Assembly (NCBI GenBank): GCA_018712225.1 | Contig: DVHH01000078.1 | Coordinates: 1 to 23,604 of the forward strand | Direction of reading: 5' to 3' | DNA length: 23,604 bases | Origin: Scatomorpha intestinigallinarum | GTDB lineage: Bacteria; Bacillota; Clostridia; Oscillospirales; Oscillospiraceae | Shown: positions 1-6,886 of the stretch, one piece after another | Position numbering within the stretch: position 1 is the first letter of the stretch | Layout of the letters: every line of letters begins with the position of its first letter | The notes under the pieces: model-generated | Told to the model about the DNA's origin: nothing | Database searches by the model: none | The model's input: only the letters and a program-made list of their open reading frames with translations | Made by a program: the position numbers and the translations under genes

Positions 1-121
1 AGACCAAAGAAATGGGGTGGAATATGCAGCACAACTTAAAGTACAGCAGGACAAAACGGCGAGTTCCGCCAACCCCCGTCAAAACCCACCACCTGAAAGG
101 CGCCCGCATTGCCGGCACATT

Positions 122-1234
122 TCACTCCGGCATGAGCTCCTCATCCAGCCAAGTGTCGTGCTCTCCGAGCTTCCTGGTAAAGATCCTCGCGCTGTCCTCA
201 GGATATTTGTTCTGGTGGAACTTGAAAACCACCTCGTCCGAGCCTGGCAGGCGGCCGATCACTTCAATTTTCCCCCTCGGATGGCTCATGGCGTAGCGGA
301 CGGCCTTGCCCAGACCGTTCTGCATTGACTTGGCCCCGTCCACAATGCCTATGCCCTCTGCCAAAGGCACCTGAAAGCGGCCCTTGACGCCGCGCACAGG
401 GCGGCACTGGAAGATGTAGTAGGGCGCGACATTCATCGCCGTGAGGCCCGCGAGCAACGCGCCGAGCACCTCCGGCCTGTCGTTAACCCCGCGCAGGAGC
501 ACGGTCTGGTTGCGCACCTGCACGCCGCGGCTGAGCAGCTCCCAGACGGCTCTGCGCGCCTGCGGCGTCAGCTCCCGCGGGTGGTTGAACTGCGAAACGA
601 CCACCAGGGCTTTCTCTTTAGCATAGCGCTCGAACATGTCCAGCAGCTCCGGGTCGCCGTAAATTCGCTCCGGCAGCGTCACGGGGAGCCTGGAGCCGAA
701 GCGGATGAAGTCTAGGTGGTCGATGGCGCAAAGCCCTTCCAAATAGCGCTCAATAACGCTGTTCGGGTTCATAAGTGAATCGCCGCCGGATATGAGGACG
801 TTCGTGACCTCACGGTGCTCCGAGACGTAGGCTATGGCCTCATCCGCAACGCGGTTCAGCTCGTCCACCGTCAGCCCGACCATGCGCTTGCGAAAACAGT
901 GGCGGCAGTACATGGCGCACTGGTTGGTCGAGAGCAGCAGCACCGTGGGCGGGTATTTGTGCTGAAGGCCCTCTAACTTGGTGTTCGAGGCCTCGCCGCT
1001 GGTGTCGAATTCTCCGTCGGGGTCCATCTCATCGGTCGAGGGTATGCACATCCTGGCAATGGGGTCATCCGGGTTCGAGGTGTCTACAAGGGAAAGGTAG
1101 TAAGGCGTTATCATCATCGGAAAACGTTCTGCTATCTCTTCTCTCCGTTCTGCCTCCTCCGGTGACAGCCCAAGCCTTTGTACCAGCGCGTCCATGGATC
1201 TTACGCTGTTCTCCAATTCTTTCTGCCAGCTCAT
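122..1234 (-). CDS. KamA-family radical SAM aminomutase-like protein
   Basis: A PLP-dependent radical SAM enzyme of the lysine 2,3-aminomutase family, which moves an amino group between the alpha and beta carbons of an amino acid. The 370-residue protein shows the cluster motif CX3CX2C (C106, C110, C113, in CAMYCRHCF), the SAM-binding SGGD at 149-152, LLRGVND near 247, and a C-terminal lysine (K322, in HPRGKIEVIG) that aligns with the PLP-binding lysine of lysine 2,3-aminomutase. By eye the two aspartates that hold the substrate lysine side chain in the clostridial enzyme are replaced by R278 and A315, so the substrate is probably not lysine; no function can be fixed. An in-frame ATG 18 bases upstream exists, but AAAGAAGG (1242-1249) lies correctly for the start at 1234. 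It diverges from the DNA glycosylase gene. Confidence 0.85.
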   Translation of the reverse strand: MSWQKELENSVRSMDALVQRLGLSPEEAERREEIAERFPMMITPYYLSLVDTSNPDDPIARMCIPSTDEMDPDGEFDTSGEASNTKLEGLQHKYPPTVLLLSTNQCAMYCRHCFRKRMVGLTVDELNRVADEAIAYVSEHREVTNVLISGGDSLMNPNSVIERYLEGLCAIDHLDFIRFGSRLPVTLPERIYGDPELLDMFERYAKEKALVVVSQFNHPRELTPQARRAVWELLSRGVQVRNQTVLLRGVNDRPEVLGALLAGLTAMNVAPYYIFQCRPVRGVKGRFQVPLAEGIGIVDGAKSMQNGLGKAVRYAMSHPRGKIEVIGRLPGSDEVVFKFHQNKYPEDSARIFTRKLGEHDTWLDEELMPE

Positions 1235-1272
1235 AGCTGCACCTTCTTTCATTTGTTATTTAAATAAGTAAT

Positions 1273-1301
1273 ATAATACCACAAATCCATCATCCCTGCA
1301 A
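1273..1301 (-). promoter_or_regulatory. Sigma-A type promoter of the KamA-family gene
   Basis: Read on the minus strand, TTGCAG (1296-1301) and TATTAT (1273-1278) are separated by exactly 17 bases, and the start codon follows about 40 bases downstream. It lies just ahead of the divergent glycosylase promoter, so the two promoters sit back to back within about 70 bases. Confidence 0.65.
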
Positions 1302-1314
1302 GCGCCGATTACTG

Positions 1315-1343
1315 TTGAAATATACGAAATCCCGGGTTATAAT
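1315..1343 (+). promoter_or_regulatory. Sigma-A type promoter of the 8-oxoguanine glycosylase gene
   Basis: TTGAAA (1315-1320) and a perfect TATAAT (1338-1343) with a 17-base spacer. Transcription would begin near 1350, which excludes the longer reading frame whose TTG start codon is the -35 box itself. Confidence 0.8.
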
Positions 1344-1377
1344 CAAGGCAAAACAGACAAAGAACGGTGGGATTTTA

Positions 1378-2202
1378 GTGGATACGCGGTGTTTTGAGCT
1401 GTGCGGAGAGCGTGAATTGAGCCCCCGCCGAACCTTCGACTGCGGACAGTGCTTCCGCTGGAACGAGGGCGGGGACGGCAAATATCGCGGCGTGGCCTCG
1501 GGCCGGGCGGCTGTGGTCTGGACTGAGGGCGGCAGCGCATGGATAGAGTGCGCGCCGGGCGATATTGATTTTTGGCGCGAATACCTGGACATGGAGACGG
1601 ATTACGAGGCCGCGCGCAGGAGCATAGAAGTCTGCGACTACCTGCGCGACTGCGCGGCCTATGGCGAGGGCATACGCATCCTGCGTCAGGACAGGTGGGA
1701 GGCGCTGTGCTCCTTCATCATCTCCCAGTGCAACAACATCCCGCGCATAAAGGGCATCGTGGAAAAGCTCTGCGCCCTGTACGGCGAGCCGGTGGAGGCT
1801 CCCTGGGGCGAGGCGCGTGCCTTCCCGGCGGCGGAACGCGTGGCGGAGCTGGAGGAAATTGACCTCGCGCCCCTGCACGCGGGCTACCGGGCGCCCTACA
1901 TACTCGCCGCCGCCCGCGCCGTAGCGGCGGGGGAGTTGGACCTGGAAAAGACGGGACTTTTGCCCTGCACCGAGGCCCGCGCGGAGCTGAAGAAACTAAA
2001 CGGCGTGGGCGACAAGGTCGCCAACTGCGTCGTGCTCTTCGGCCTGCACCAGCTTGACGCCTTCCCCGTGGACGTGTGGATAAAAAGGGCCCTGGCCGAG
2101 AACATGCCGGAAGGCTTCGAGCCCTCGTCCCTCGGCAAATATGCGGGCCTCGCGCAGCAGTATATGTTCTATCACGCCCGCGAGACGGCCTCCGGCCGCT
2201 GA
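1378..2202 (+). CDS. 8-oxoguanine DNA glycosylase, OGG1 type
   Basis: Base-excision repair enzyme that removes 8-oxoguanine from DNA and can nick the abasic site. The 274-residue protein has the N-terminal OGG motif DCGQCFRW (residues 21-28), then a helix-hairpin-helix GPD fold with the hairpin LNGVGDKVANC carrying the catalytic Schiff-base lysine K213, and the essential aspartate D232 in PVDVWIKR. This lysine plus aspartate pattern marks a bifunctional OGG1-like enzyme as found in clostridia, not MutM/Fpg. The frame is open further upstream, but the -10 box and GGTGGG (1366-1371), seven bases before the GTG at 1378, decide the start. The gene is transcribed alone and ends at a strong terminator. 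Confidence 0.92.
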   Translation: MDTRCFELCGERELSPRRTFDCGQCFRWNEGGDGKYRGVASGRAAVVWTEGGSAWIECAPGDIDFWREYLDMETDYEAARRSIEVCDYLRDCAAYGEGIRILRQDRWEALCSFIISQCNNIPRIKGIVEKLCALYGEPVEAPWGEARAFPAAERVAELEEIDLAPLHAGYRAPYILAAARAVAAGELDLEKTGLLPCTEARAELKKLNGVGDKVANCVVLFGLHQLDAFPVDVWIKRALAENMPEGFEPSSLGKYAGLAQQYMFYHARETASGR

Positions 2203-2235
2203 AGGGGCCAATGCAGATAAACCGGGATAACAGTC

Positions 2236-2266
2236 AAAAAGCGCAGGCCGCGGCCAGCGCTTTTTT
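2236..2266 (+). terminator. Rho-independent terminator after the glycosylase gene
   Basis: Stem AAAAAGCGC (2236-2244) pairs with GCGCTTTTT (2257-2265). Between the arms GGCC and GGCC extend the stem, and a run of six T follows the GC-rich part. Confidence 0.85.
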
Positions 2267-2300
2267 CTGTTTCCGATACGCCGGAATGGGGCGGAAATGG

Positions 2301-2328
2301 TTGACTTGGGGCGCGGCTGTGATAAAAT
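2301..2328 (+). promoter_or_regulatory. Promoter of the guaB operon
   Basis: TTGACT (2301-2306), 16 bases, then TAAAAT (2323-2328). Transcription would start near 2335, about 40 bases before the guaB ATG. The leader is too short for a purine riboswitch and none is seen. Confidence 0.75.
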
Positions 2329-2373
2329 ATGAGGAATAGCAAAAACCAAATCTTTTGCGGAGGTGCGTTTCAT

Positions 2374-3858
2374 ATGAATCGTTTTGGCAGCTTTTCCGAG
2401 CGCTTTGTCGGCGAGGGCCTGACCTTTGACGACGTGCTGCTTGTCCCGGCGGAGAGCAGCGTCCTGCCGCCGGACATCGACCTGTCCACGAATCTGACTA
2501 AGACCATCCGGCTCAACACGCCCATAATGAGTGCGGCCATGGACACCGTGACGGAGTACCGCATGGCCATCGCGATCGCGCGTGAGGGCGGCATCGGCGT
2601 CATCCACAAGAGTATGCCGATAGACGACCAGGCCGAGCAGGTGGATATGGTCAAGCGCTCAGAAAACGGCGTCATCACGAACCCCTTCTACCTCGGGCCG
2701 AACAACACCCTTGGCGAGGCGGACGCCCTCATGGCAAAGTACCGCATATCCGGCGTGCCTGTAGTGGATACGGACGGGCGTCTCATCGGCATCATCACGA
2801 ACCGGGATATGAAGTTCGAGGAGAACATGGACCGCCTTATCAGCGAGGTCATGACCAGCGAGGGCCTCGTGACCGGCCGCGAGGGGACGACGCTGGAGGA
2901 GGCCAAGGATATCCTCCGCCGCCACAAGATCGAAAAGCTGCCGATAGTTGACGACAACTTCCGCCTCAAGGGCCTCATCACCATAAAAGACATCGAGAAG
3001 GTCGTGAAATACCCGAACTCCGCGAAGGACAAGCACGGCCGCCTGCTCTGCGCCGCAGCCATCGGCGTGACGAACGACATCCTTGACCGCGCGGGCGCGC
3101 TGGTCCAGGCGGGCGTGGACGCCCTGGTGCTCGACTCGGCGCACGGCCACTCTGCTAACATCATGCGCTGCGTCGGCCTCGTGAAGAACGCCTTCCCCGA
3201 GGTGCAGCTCATAGCCGGCAACGTCGCCACCGCCGAGGGCACCGAAGCGCTCATAAAGGCGGGCGCGGACTGCGTCAAGGTCGGCATCGGCCCCGGCTCA
3301 ATCTGCACGACGCGCGTCGTCTCCGGCATAGGCGTGCCGCAGATAACCGCCGTCCTCGAAGCTGCCGCGATGGGCGACAAGTACGGCATCCCCGTCATAG
3401 CCGACGGCGGCATCAAGTACTCGGGCGACATCGTCAAGGCGCTCGCCGCGGGCGCGAGGGTCGTCATGATGGGCTCCATGCTCGCCGGCTGCGAGGAGAG
3501 CCCTGGAGAGAGCGAGATCTTCCAGGGCCGCCAGTTCAAGGTCTACCGCGGTATGGGCAGCATAGGCGCGATGCAGAAGGGTTCGGGCGACCGGTACTTC
3601 CAGTCCGGCTCGAAGAAGCTCGTCCCCGAGGGCGTCGAGGGCCGCGTGCCCTACAAGGGACCTGTGTCCGATACCATCTTCCAGATGATGGGCGGCCTGC
3701 GCTCCGGTATGGGCTACTGCGGCTGCCCGAACATCGAGGCGCTGCGCACCAAGACCAAGTTTGTCCGCATAACCGGCGCTGGCCTCAAGGAGAGTCACCC
3801 GCACGACATCTACATCACGAAGGAAGCCCCGAACTACACCATGAACCCGCAGGGCTGA
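2374..3858 (+). CDS. guaB: Inosine-5'-monophosphate dehydrogenase
   Basis: Oxidises IMP to XMP with NAD+, the first committed step to GMP. The 494-residue protein has the usual order: N-terminal barrel half (GLTFDDVLLVP at 15-25), two CBS domains inserted at about 95-215, then the catalytic barrel with GPGSICTTR containing nucleophile C311, the nucleotide-binding GGIK region near 345, and the mobile flap with the Arg-Tyr dyad R407-Y408 in GDRYFQ. Length is normal. The frame is open 45 bases upstream, but that ATG lies at the -10 box; GGAGG (2359-2363) and the ATG at 2374 give the true start. It leads an operon with four genes downstream and no terminator after it. Confidence 0.97.
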   Translation: MNRFGSFSERFVGEGLTFDDVLLVPAESSVLPPDIDLSTNLTKTIRLNTPIMSAAMDTVTEYRMAIAIAREGGIGVIHKSMPIDDQAEQVDMVKRSENGVITNPFYLGPNNTLGEADALMAKYRISGVPVVDTDGRLIGIITNRDMKFEENMDRLISEVMTSEGLVTGREGTTLEEAKDILRRHKIEKLPIVDDNFRLKGLITIKDIEKVVKYPNSAKDKHGRLLCAAAIGVTNDILDRAGALVQAGVDALVLDSAHGHSANIMRCVGLVKNAFPEVQLIAGNVATAEGTEALIKAGADCVKVGIGPGSICTTRVVSGIGVPQITAVLEAAAMGDKYGIPVIADGGIKYSGDIVKALAAGARVVMMGSMLAGCEESPGESEIFQGRQFKVYRGMGSIGAMQKGSGDRYFQSGSKKLVPEGVEGRVPYKGPVSDTIFQMMGGLRSGMGYCGCPNIEALRTKTKFVRITGAGLKESHPHDIYITKEAPNYTMNPQG

Positions 3859-3886
3859 GCCCCGCGGCGCGGAAACGGAGGGTGCA

Positions 3887-4603
3887 ATGGACGAGAACGT
3901 AGCAAAGCTCAAAGACTGGATAGCGGAGAGCGACAATATCGTGTTTTTCGGCGGAGCGGGCGTCTCCACGGAGAGCGGCATCCCCGACTTCCGCAGCGTG
4001 GACGGACTGTATAACCAGAAATGGGCCTACCCGCCCGAGACCATCCTGAGCCATAGCTTTTTCGAGCGCGACCCGGAGGAGTATTACCGCTTCCACCACG
4101 AGAAGCTGGTAGTGGACGGCGCAAAGCCGAACAGGGCGCACCTGCGCCTTGCGGAACTGGAGCAGGAGGGCAAGCTCAGGGCGGTCATCACGCAGAATAT
4201 CGACGGGCTGCACCAGGCGGCGGGCAGCAAAAATGTGCTGGAGCTGCACGGCAGCATCCTGCGCGCCTACTGCTCCCGCTGCCGCAAGCCCTATCCCGCC
4301 TATGAGATGAACCACTGCCAGGGCGTCCCGCGCTGCACCTGCGGCGGAGTCGTGCGCCCGGACATCGTGCTCTACGAGGAGCCGCTGGACATGGACGTCA
4401 TGGAGCGCGCCGTGCGCTATATCCGCGACGCGGAGGTGCTTATAATAGGCGGCACGTCCCTGGGCGTTTATCCCGCGGCGGGGCTGATCAATTACTACCG
4501 CGGCCGGAAGATGGTGCTCGTGAACCTCTCGGAGACGCCGTATGACAGGTACGCGGACCTCATAATCCACGAGAAGATAGGGCAGGTGTTTTCCGCAGTA
4601 TGA
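3887..4603 (+). CDS. NAD-dependent protein deacylase (sirtuin, Sir2 family)
   Basis: Removes acyl groups from lysines using NAD+, giving nicotinamide and O-acyl-ADP-ribose. The 238-residue protein shows GAGVSTESGIPDFRS (24-37 region), TQNIDGLHQAAG (102-113), the catalytic histidine H121 in ELHGS, and a zinc module with C129-X2-C132 and C150-X-C152. The second zinc pair is C-X-C rather than the commoner C-X2-C. No mitochondrial SIRT5-type Tyr/Arg motif was recognised, so acyl preference is open. GGAGGG lies a few bases before the ATG. It begins 28 bases after guaB and its stop overlaps the next start by four bases, so it is co-transcribed with the nucleotide and cell wall genes. Confidence 0.93.
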   Translation: MDENVAKLKDWIAESDNIVFFGGAGVSTESGIPDFRSVDGLYNQKWAYPPETILSHSFFERDPEEYYRFHHEKLVVDGAKPNRAHLRLAELEQEGKLRAVITQNIDGLHQAAGSKNVLELHGSILRAYCSRCRKPYPAYEMNHCQGVPRCTCGGVVRPDIVLYEEPLDMDVMERAVRYIRDAEVLIIGGTSLGVYPAAGLINYYRGRKMVLVNLSETPYDRYADLIIHEKIGQVFSAV

Positions 4604-5325
4604 GCCGCACGAACGTACTCGGCGTGGAATTCGACAATGTGACGATGCAGGAGGCCGTGGAGCGCGCGCTGGAGCTCATATCCGCGCGCAGCTGCGCGTA
4701 CTGCGCCACGCCGAACCCTGAGATAGTAATGCTCGCCAAGGAGGACGCGGCGCTGCGCGAGGCTCTCGCGGGCGCAGATATGGTCCTGCCGGACGGCGCG
4801 GGCATAGTCAAGGGCGCGGCCATACTGGGCCGGCCCATGAAGCAGAAGGTGCCGGGCATAGACTTCGCCTGCGGCGTCATGGCGCAGCTGGCGGAGCGCG
4901 GAGGCAGCGTGTACCTCTTCGGCGCGAAGCCCGGCGTGGCCGAGGCCGCGGGCCAGACGCTGAAAGGGATGTTTCCCGGCCTGGTAATAAGCGGCACGTC
5001 GGACGGCTATTTTTCGGACGACGGGCCTATAATGGAGAAGATAAGCGCCGCCGCGCCGGATATGCTGCTCGTCTGCCTGGGCGCGCCTAAGCAGGAGCTT
5101 TGGATGGCGAAGATGGCGGGAAAGCTGCCCCTGGGCCTGATGGTCGGCCTGGGCGGGAGCCTGGACGTGTTCGCGGGCACGGTAAAACGTGCTCCCGTGG
5201 CCTGGCAGAAGCTCGATTTGGAGTGGCTGTACAGGCTTATAAAAGAGCCGCGGCGCATAGGCCGCATGATGAAGCTGCCCCTCTTCGTGCTGGAAGCGGC
5301 CGGGGAGAGGCTGAGAGGTAAGTAA
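4600..5325 (+). CDS. WecG/TagA/CpsF glycosyltransferase (GT26)
   Basis: Transfers N-acetylmannosamine or a related sugar from UDP to the undecaprenyl-linked GlcNAc lipid in wall polymer synthesis, at the inner face of the membrane. The 241-residue protein shows ATPNPEI with T37, LPDGAGIV with D65 (the proposed catalytic base in the Thermoanaerobacter TagA enzyme falls in this motif), GAPKQE near 155, and the C-terminal arm FAGTVKRAP...LEWLYRL...EPRR needed for membrane and lipid contact. The start ATG overlaps the sirtuin stop (ATGA). No other teichoic acid genes are nearby, so the polymer it serves is unknown. Confidence 0.9.
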   Translation: MSRTNVLGVEFDNVTMQEAVERALELISARSCAYCATPNPEIVMLAKEDAALREALAGADMVLPDGAGIVKGAAILGRPMKQKVPGIDFACGVMAQLAERGGSVYLFGAKPGVAEAAGQTLKGMFPGLVISGTSDGYFSDDGPIMEKISAAAPDMLLVCLGAPKQELWMAKMAGKLPLGLMVGLGGSLDVFAGTVKRAPVAWQKLDLEWLYRLIKEPRRIGRMMKLPLFVLEAAGERLRGK

Positions 5326-5326
5326 A

Positions 5327-5998
5327 ATGGCAGATAAGGGCAAGCTCATAGTGCTCGAAGGCATAGACGGCAGCGGCAAGTCCGCGCAGTATCGCCGCCT
5401 CAAGGCCCGTTTCGAGCGCGAGGGCATAGATTGCCGGACGATAGTTTTCCCGCGCTACGAGCAGGAGTCCTCGGCGCTCATACGTATGTATCTCGAAGGC
5501 CGCTTCGGCAAAAACCCCTCGGACGTCGGCCCCTGTGCAGCCTCCATCTTCTACGCTGTGGACAGGTACGCCTCGTATATGACCGACTGGGGAGAGTATT
5601 ACCGCTCCGGAGGCGTCGTGCTTTCGGACCGGTACACCACCTCCAACGCTGTACACCAAGGCGCCAAGCTGCCCGAGAGCGAGCAGCCCGCCTTTTTCGA
5701 CTGGCTGTACGATTTGGAATATGTTAAACTCGGCCTGCCCAGGCCCGACCTCGTCGTCTACCTCGACGTGGACCTGGAGACCTCGCTGGAGCGTATGAAG
5801 CACCGTCAGGAGAAGACCGGCAAGGACGGGGATATCCACGAGAAGGACGTAGCCTACCTCGCTGCCTGCCTGGCCACGGGCTCACGCGCCGCCGAGCATT
5901 ACGGCTGGAAGCGCGTGGACTTCAAGAAGGACGGGCAGATACGCGAACTTGACGAGAAGCACGAGGAGATATTCTCCGACGTACTCGCCGCGCTGTGA
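5327..5998 (+). CDS. tmk: Thymidylate kinase
   Basis: Phosphorylates dTMP to dTDP for DNA synthesis in the cytoplasm. The 223-residue protein has the P-loop EGIDGSGKS (11-19), VDRYAS at 78-83, SDRYTTSNAVHQG (100-112) which matches the nucleotide-binding and LID-related segments, and DLVVYLDVDLETSLERM, a typical kinase core strand and helix. It starts one base after the TagA-like gene ends, preceded by GAGAGG. It is of the slightly longer clostridial type rather than the ~210-residue enterobacterial form; substrate assignment rests on family resemblance. Confidence 0.9.
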   Translation: MADKGKLIVLEGIDGSGKSAQYRRLKARFEREGIDCRTIVFPRYEQESSALIRMYLEGRFGKNPSDVGPCAASIFYAVDRYASYMTDWGEYYRSGGVVLSDRYTTSNAVHQGAKLPESEQPAFFDWLYDLEYVKLGLPRPDLVVYLDVDLETSLERMKHRQEKTGKDGDIHEKDVAYLAACLATGSRAAEHYGWKRVDFKKDGQIRELDEKHEEIFSDVLAAL

Positions 5999-6555
5999 AG
6001 GAGCAAAAGGCTGCTCTCCGGCGCGAGATAAGGGCGCGCATCGCCGCGCTCCCGGAGGAATATCTGCGCGAGAGCGACGCGGGCATCCTCGAAAACGTCC
6101 TCAGCCTGCCGGAATTTTGCCGCGCGGGCGCGGTTTTCGCCTATCTCTCCGTGGAGCGCGAGTGCGATACTCGCCGCATCATAGACGCGCTGATGGAATC
6201 TGAGCGCGCCGTAGCCCTGCCGCGCAGCCGCCCGGGCGGGTCCATGGACTTCGCCCTGTATGACGGCCGCCTGGCGGAGGGGCTGTACGGCATCCCGCAG
6301 CCGCCGGAGGACGCGCCGGAGCTCAGACCCGGGGAAGGGGACCTCATCCTGGTCCCCGCACTGTGCTGTGACGCGGCGGGCGTCCGCCTAGGCCACGGCG
6401 GCGGCTACTATGACCGCTATCTTGCGGAACACCGCGCCGTAACAGCCTGCCTCTGCCGAGAGCGGCTGCTGCTGGAAAAAGTTCCGCGCGACTGGAACGA
6501 TTTTGCCGTTGCCTGCGTCATAACTGAGCGGCGCATAATAAAAACAGGGCTCTGA
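5995..6555 (+). CDS. 5-formyltetrahydrofolate cyclo-ligase
   Basis: ATP-dependent conversion of 5-formyl-THF to 5,10-methenyl-THF, which returns a stored folate to one-carbon metabolism. The 186-residue protein has an N-terminal basic helix (KEQKAALRREIRARI), the substrate-side segment around YGIPQP (98-103), and the ATP/Mg signature GHGGGYYDRYL (133-143). It starts at a GTG that overlaps the tmk stop by four bases. Its last codons and stop lie inside a hairpin that works as a terminator for the opposite strand, see the terminator at 6536-6565. Folate supply fits next to thymidylate kinase. Confidence 0.92.
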   Translation: MKEQKAALRREIRARIAALPEEYLRESDAGILENVLSLPEFCRAGAVFAYLSVERECDTRRIIDALMESERAVALPRSRPGGSMDFALYDGRLAEGLYGIPQPPEDAPELRPGEGDLILVPALCCDAAGVRLGHGGGYYDRYLAEHRAVTACLCRERLLLEKVPRDWNDFAVACVITERRIIKTGL

Positions 6556-6565
6556 CGAGCCCTGT
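6536..6565 (-). terminator. Terminator for the minus-strand microprotein, inside the cyclo-ligase 3' end
   Basis: ACAGGGCTC (6544-6552) pairs with GAGCCCTGT (6557-6565), and the loop holds the cyclo-ligase stop codon. On the minus strand the hairpin is followed by TTTTTATTAT, an ideal intrinsic terminator. On the plus strand the hairpin is followed only by GCCTT, so it would be weak there. Confidence 0.75.
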
Positions 6566-6583
6566 GCCTTGGACTAAGCCGCT

Positions 6584-6718
6584 TCAGCAGCAGCTGTTGC
6601 AGCAGTTACTGCTGCTCTCGCAGCTCGTGCTGCAGCCGCAGTTTCCGCCGCAGCAGAAGATGAGCAGGAGTATGATGATGATCCAGAAGCAGCTTCCGTT
6701 TCCATTTCCGCAGAACAT
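6584..6718 (-). CDS. 44-residue cysteine-rich single-pass membrane microprotein
   Basis: An open frame too short for common ORF cut-offs. It encodes a 44-residue protein: a short head (MFCGNGNGSC), one strongly hydrophobic segment (FWIIIILLLIFCC, residues 11-23), and a tail of Gly, Ser and Asn with many cysteines. There are 11 cysteines in all (C3, 10, 22, 23, 27, 29, 33, 39, 40, 43, 44). AAAGG lies eight bases before the ATG and a terminator follows its stop, so it has its own expression signals. It resembles the small high-cysteine, chorion-like proteins annotated in clostridia, but no function is known. Metal binding, a disulfide-linked coat role or a membrane microprotein role are all possible. 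Confidence 0.72.
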   Translation of the reverse strand: MFCGNGNGSCFWIIIILLLIFCCGGNCGCSTSCESSSNCCNSCC

Positions 6719-6755
6719 TTAATCGACCTTTCTCCGCGCTATGTGATTTACCCGG

Positions 6756-6780
6756 GCCCGGCCCCGCGCGGGGGGCGGGC
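6756..6780. other. GC-rich hairpin in the gap before mltG
   Basis: GCCCG (6756-6760) and CGGGC (6776-6780) enclose a perfect 12-base palindrome CCCCGCGCGGGG (6762-6773). A second dyad, CCGGCGCCGG with flanking GGTGC/GCACC, lies at about 6809-6829. No T-run follows, so these are not clear terminators. They would be in the leader of either the microprotein or mltG; I recognise no known RNA family. Confidence 0.35.
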
Positions 6781-6886
6781 GAGGAGAGCTGTCTTCCTGT
6801 TCGGGGCGGTGCCGGCGCCGGTTCGCACCGTCTGAGCCATAATATGCCCGCCGCGGCAAACACGTTACTTGGGAGAACCGAGGAAA

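Noticed and set aside
1..121. Open frames on both strands at the left edge, including a plus-strand frame from base 2 and a minus-strand frame starting at 109
   Set aside because: The plus frame runs about 200 bases into the KamA gene on the other strand, and the minus frame has no ribosome site; neither resembles a known protein. Nothing in this short stretch is supported.
2329..2373. Upstream extension of guaB to an ATG at 2329
   Set aside because: That ATG overlaps the -10 box, and a good GGAGG precedes the internal ATG at 2374, which matches the family start.
6719..6868. A structured RNA such as SRP RNA, 6S RNA or tmRNA in the GC-rich gap before mltG
   Set aside because: Dyads are present but none of the signature sequences of these RNAs was found on either strand.
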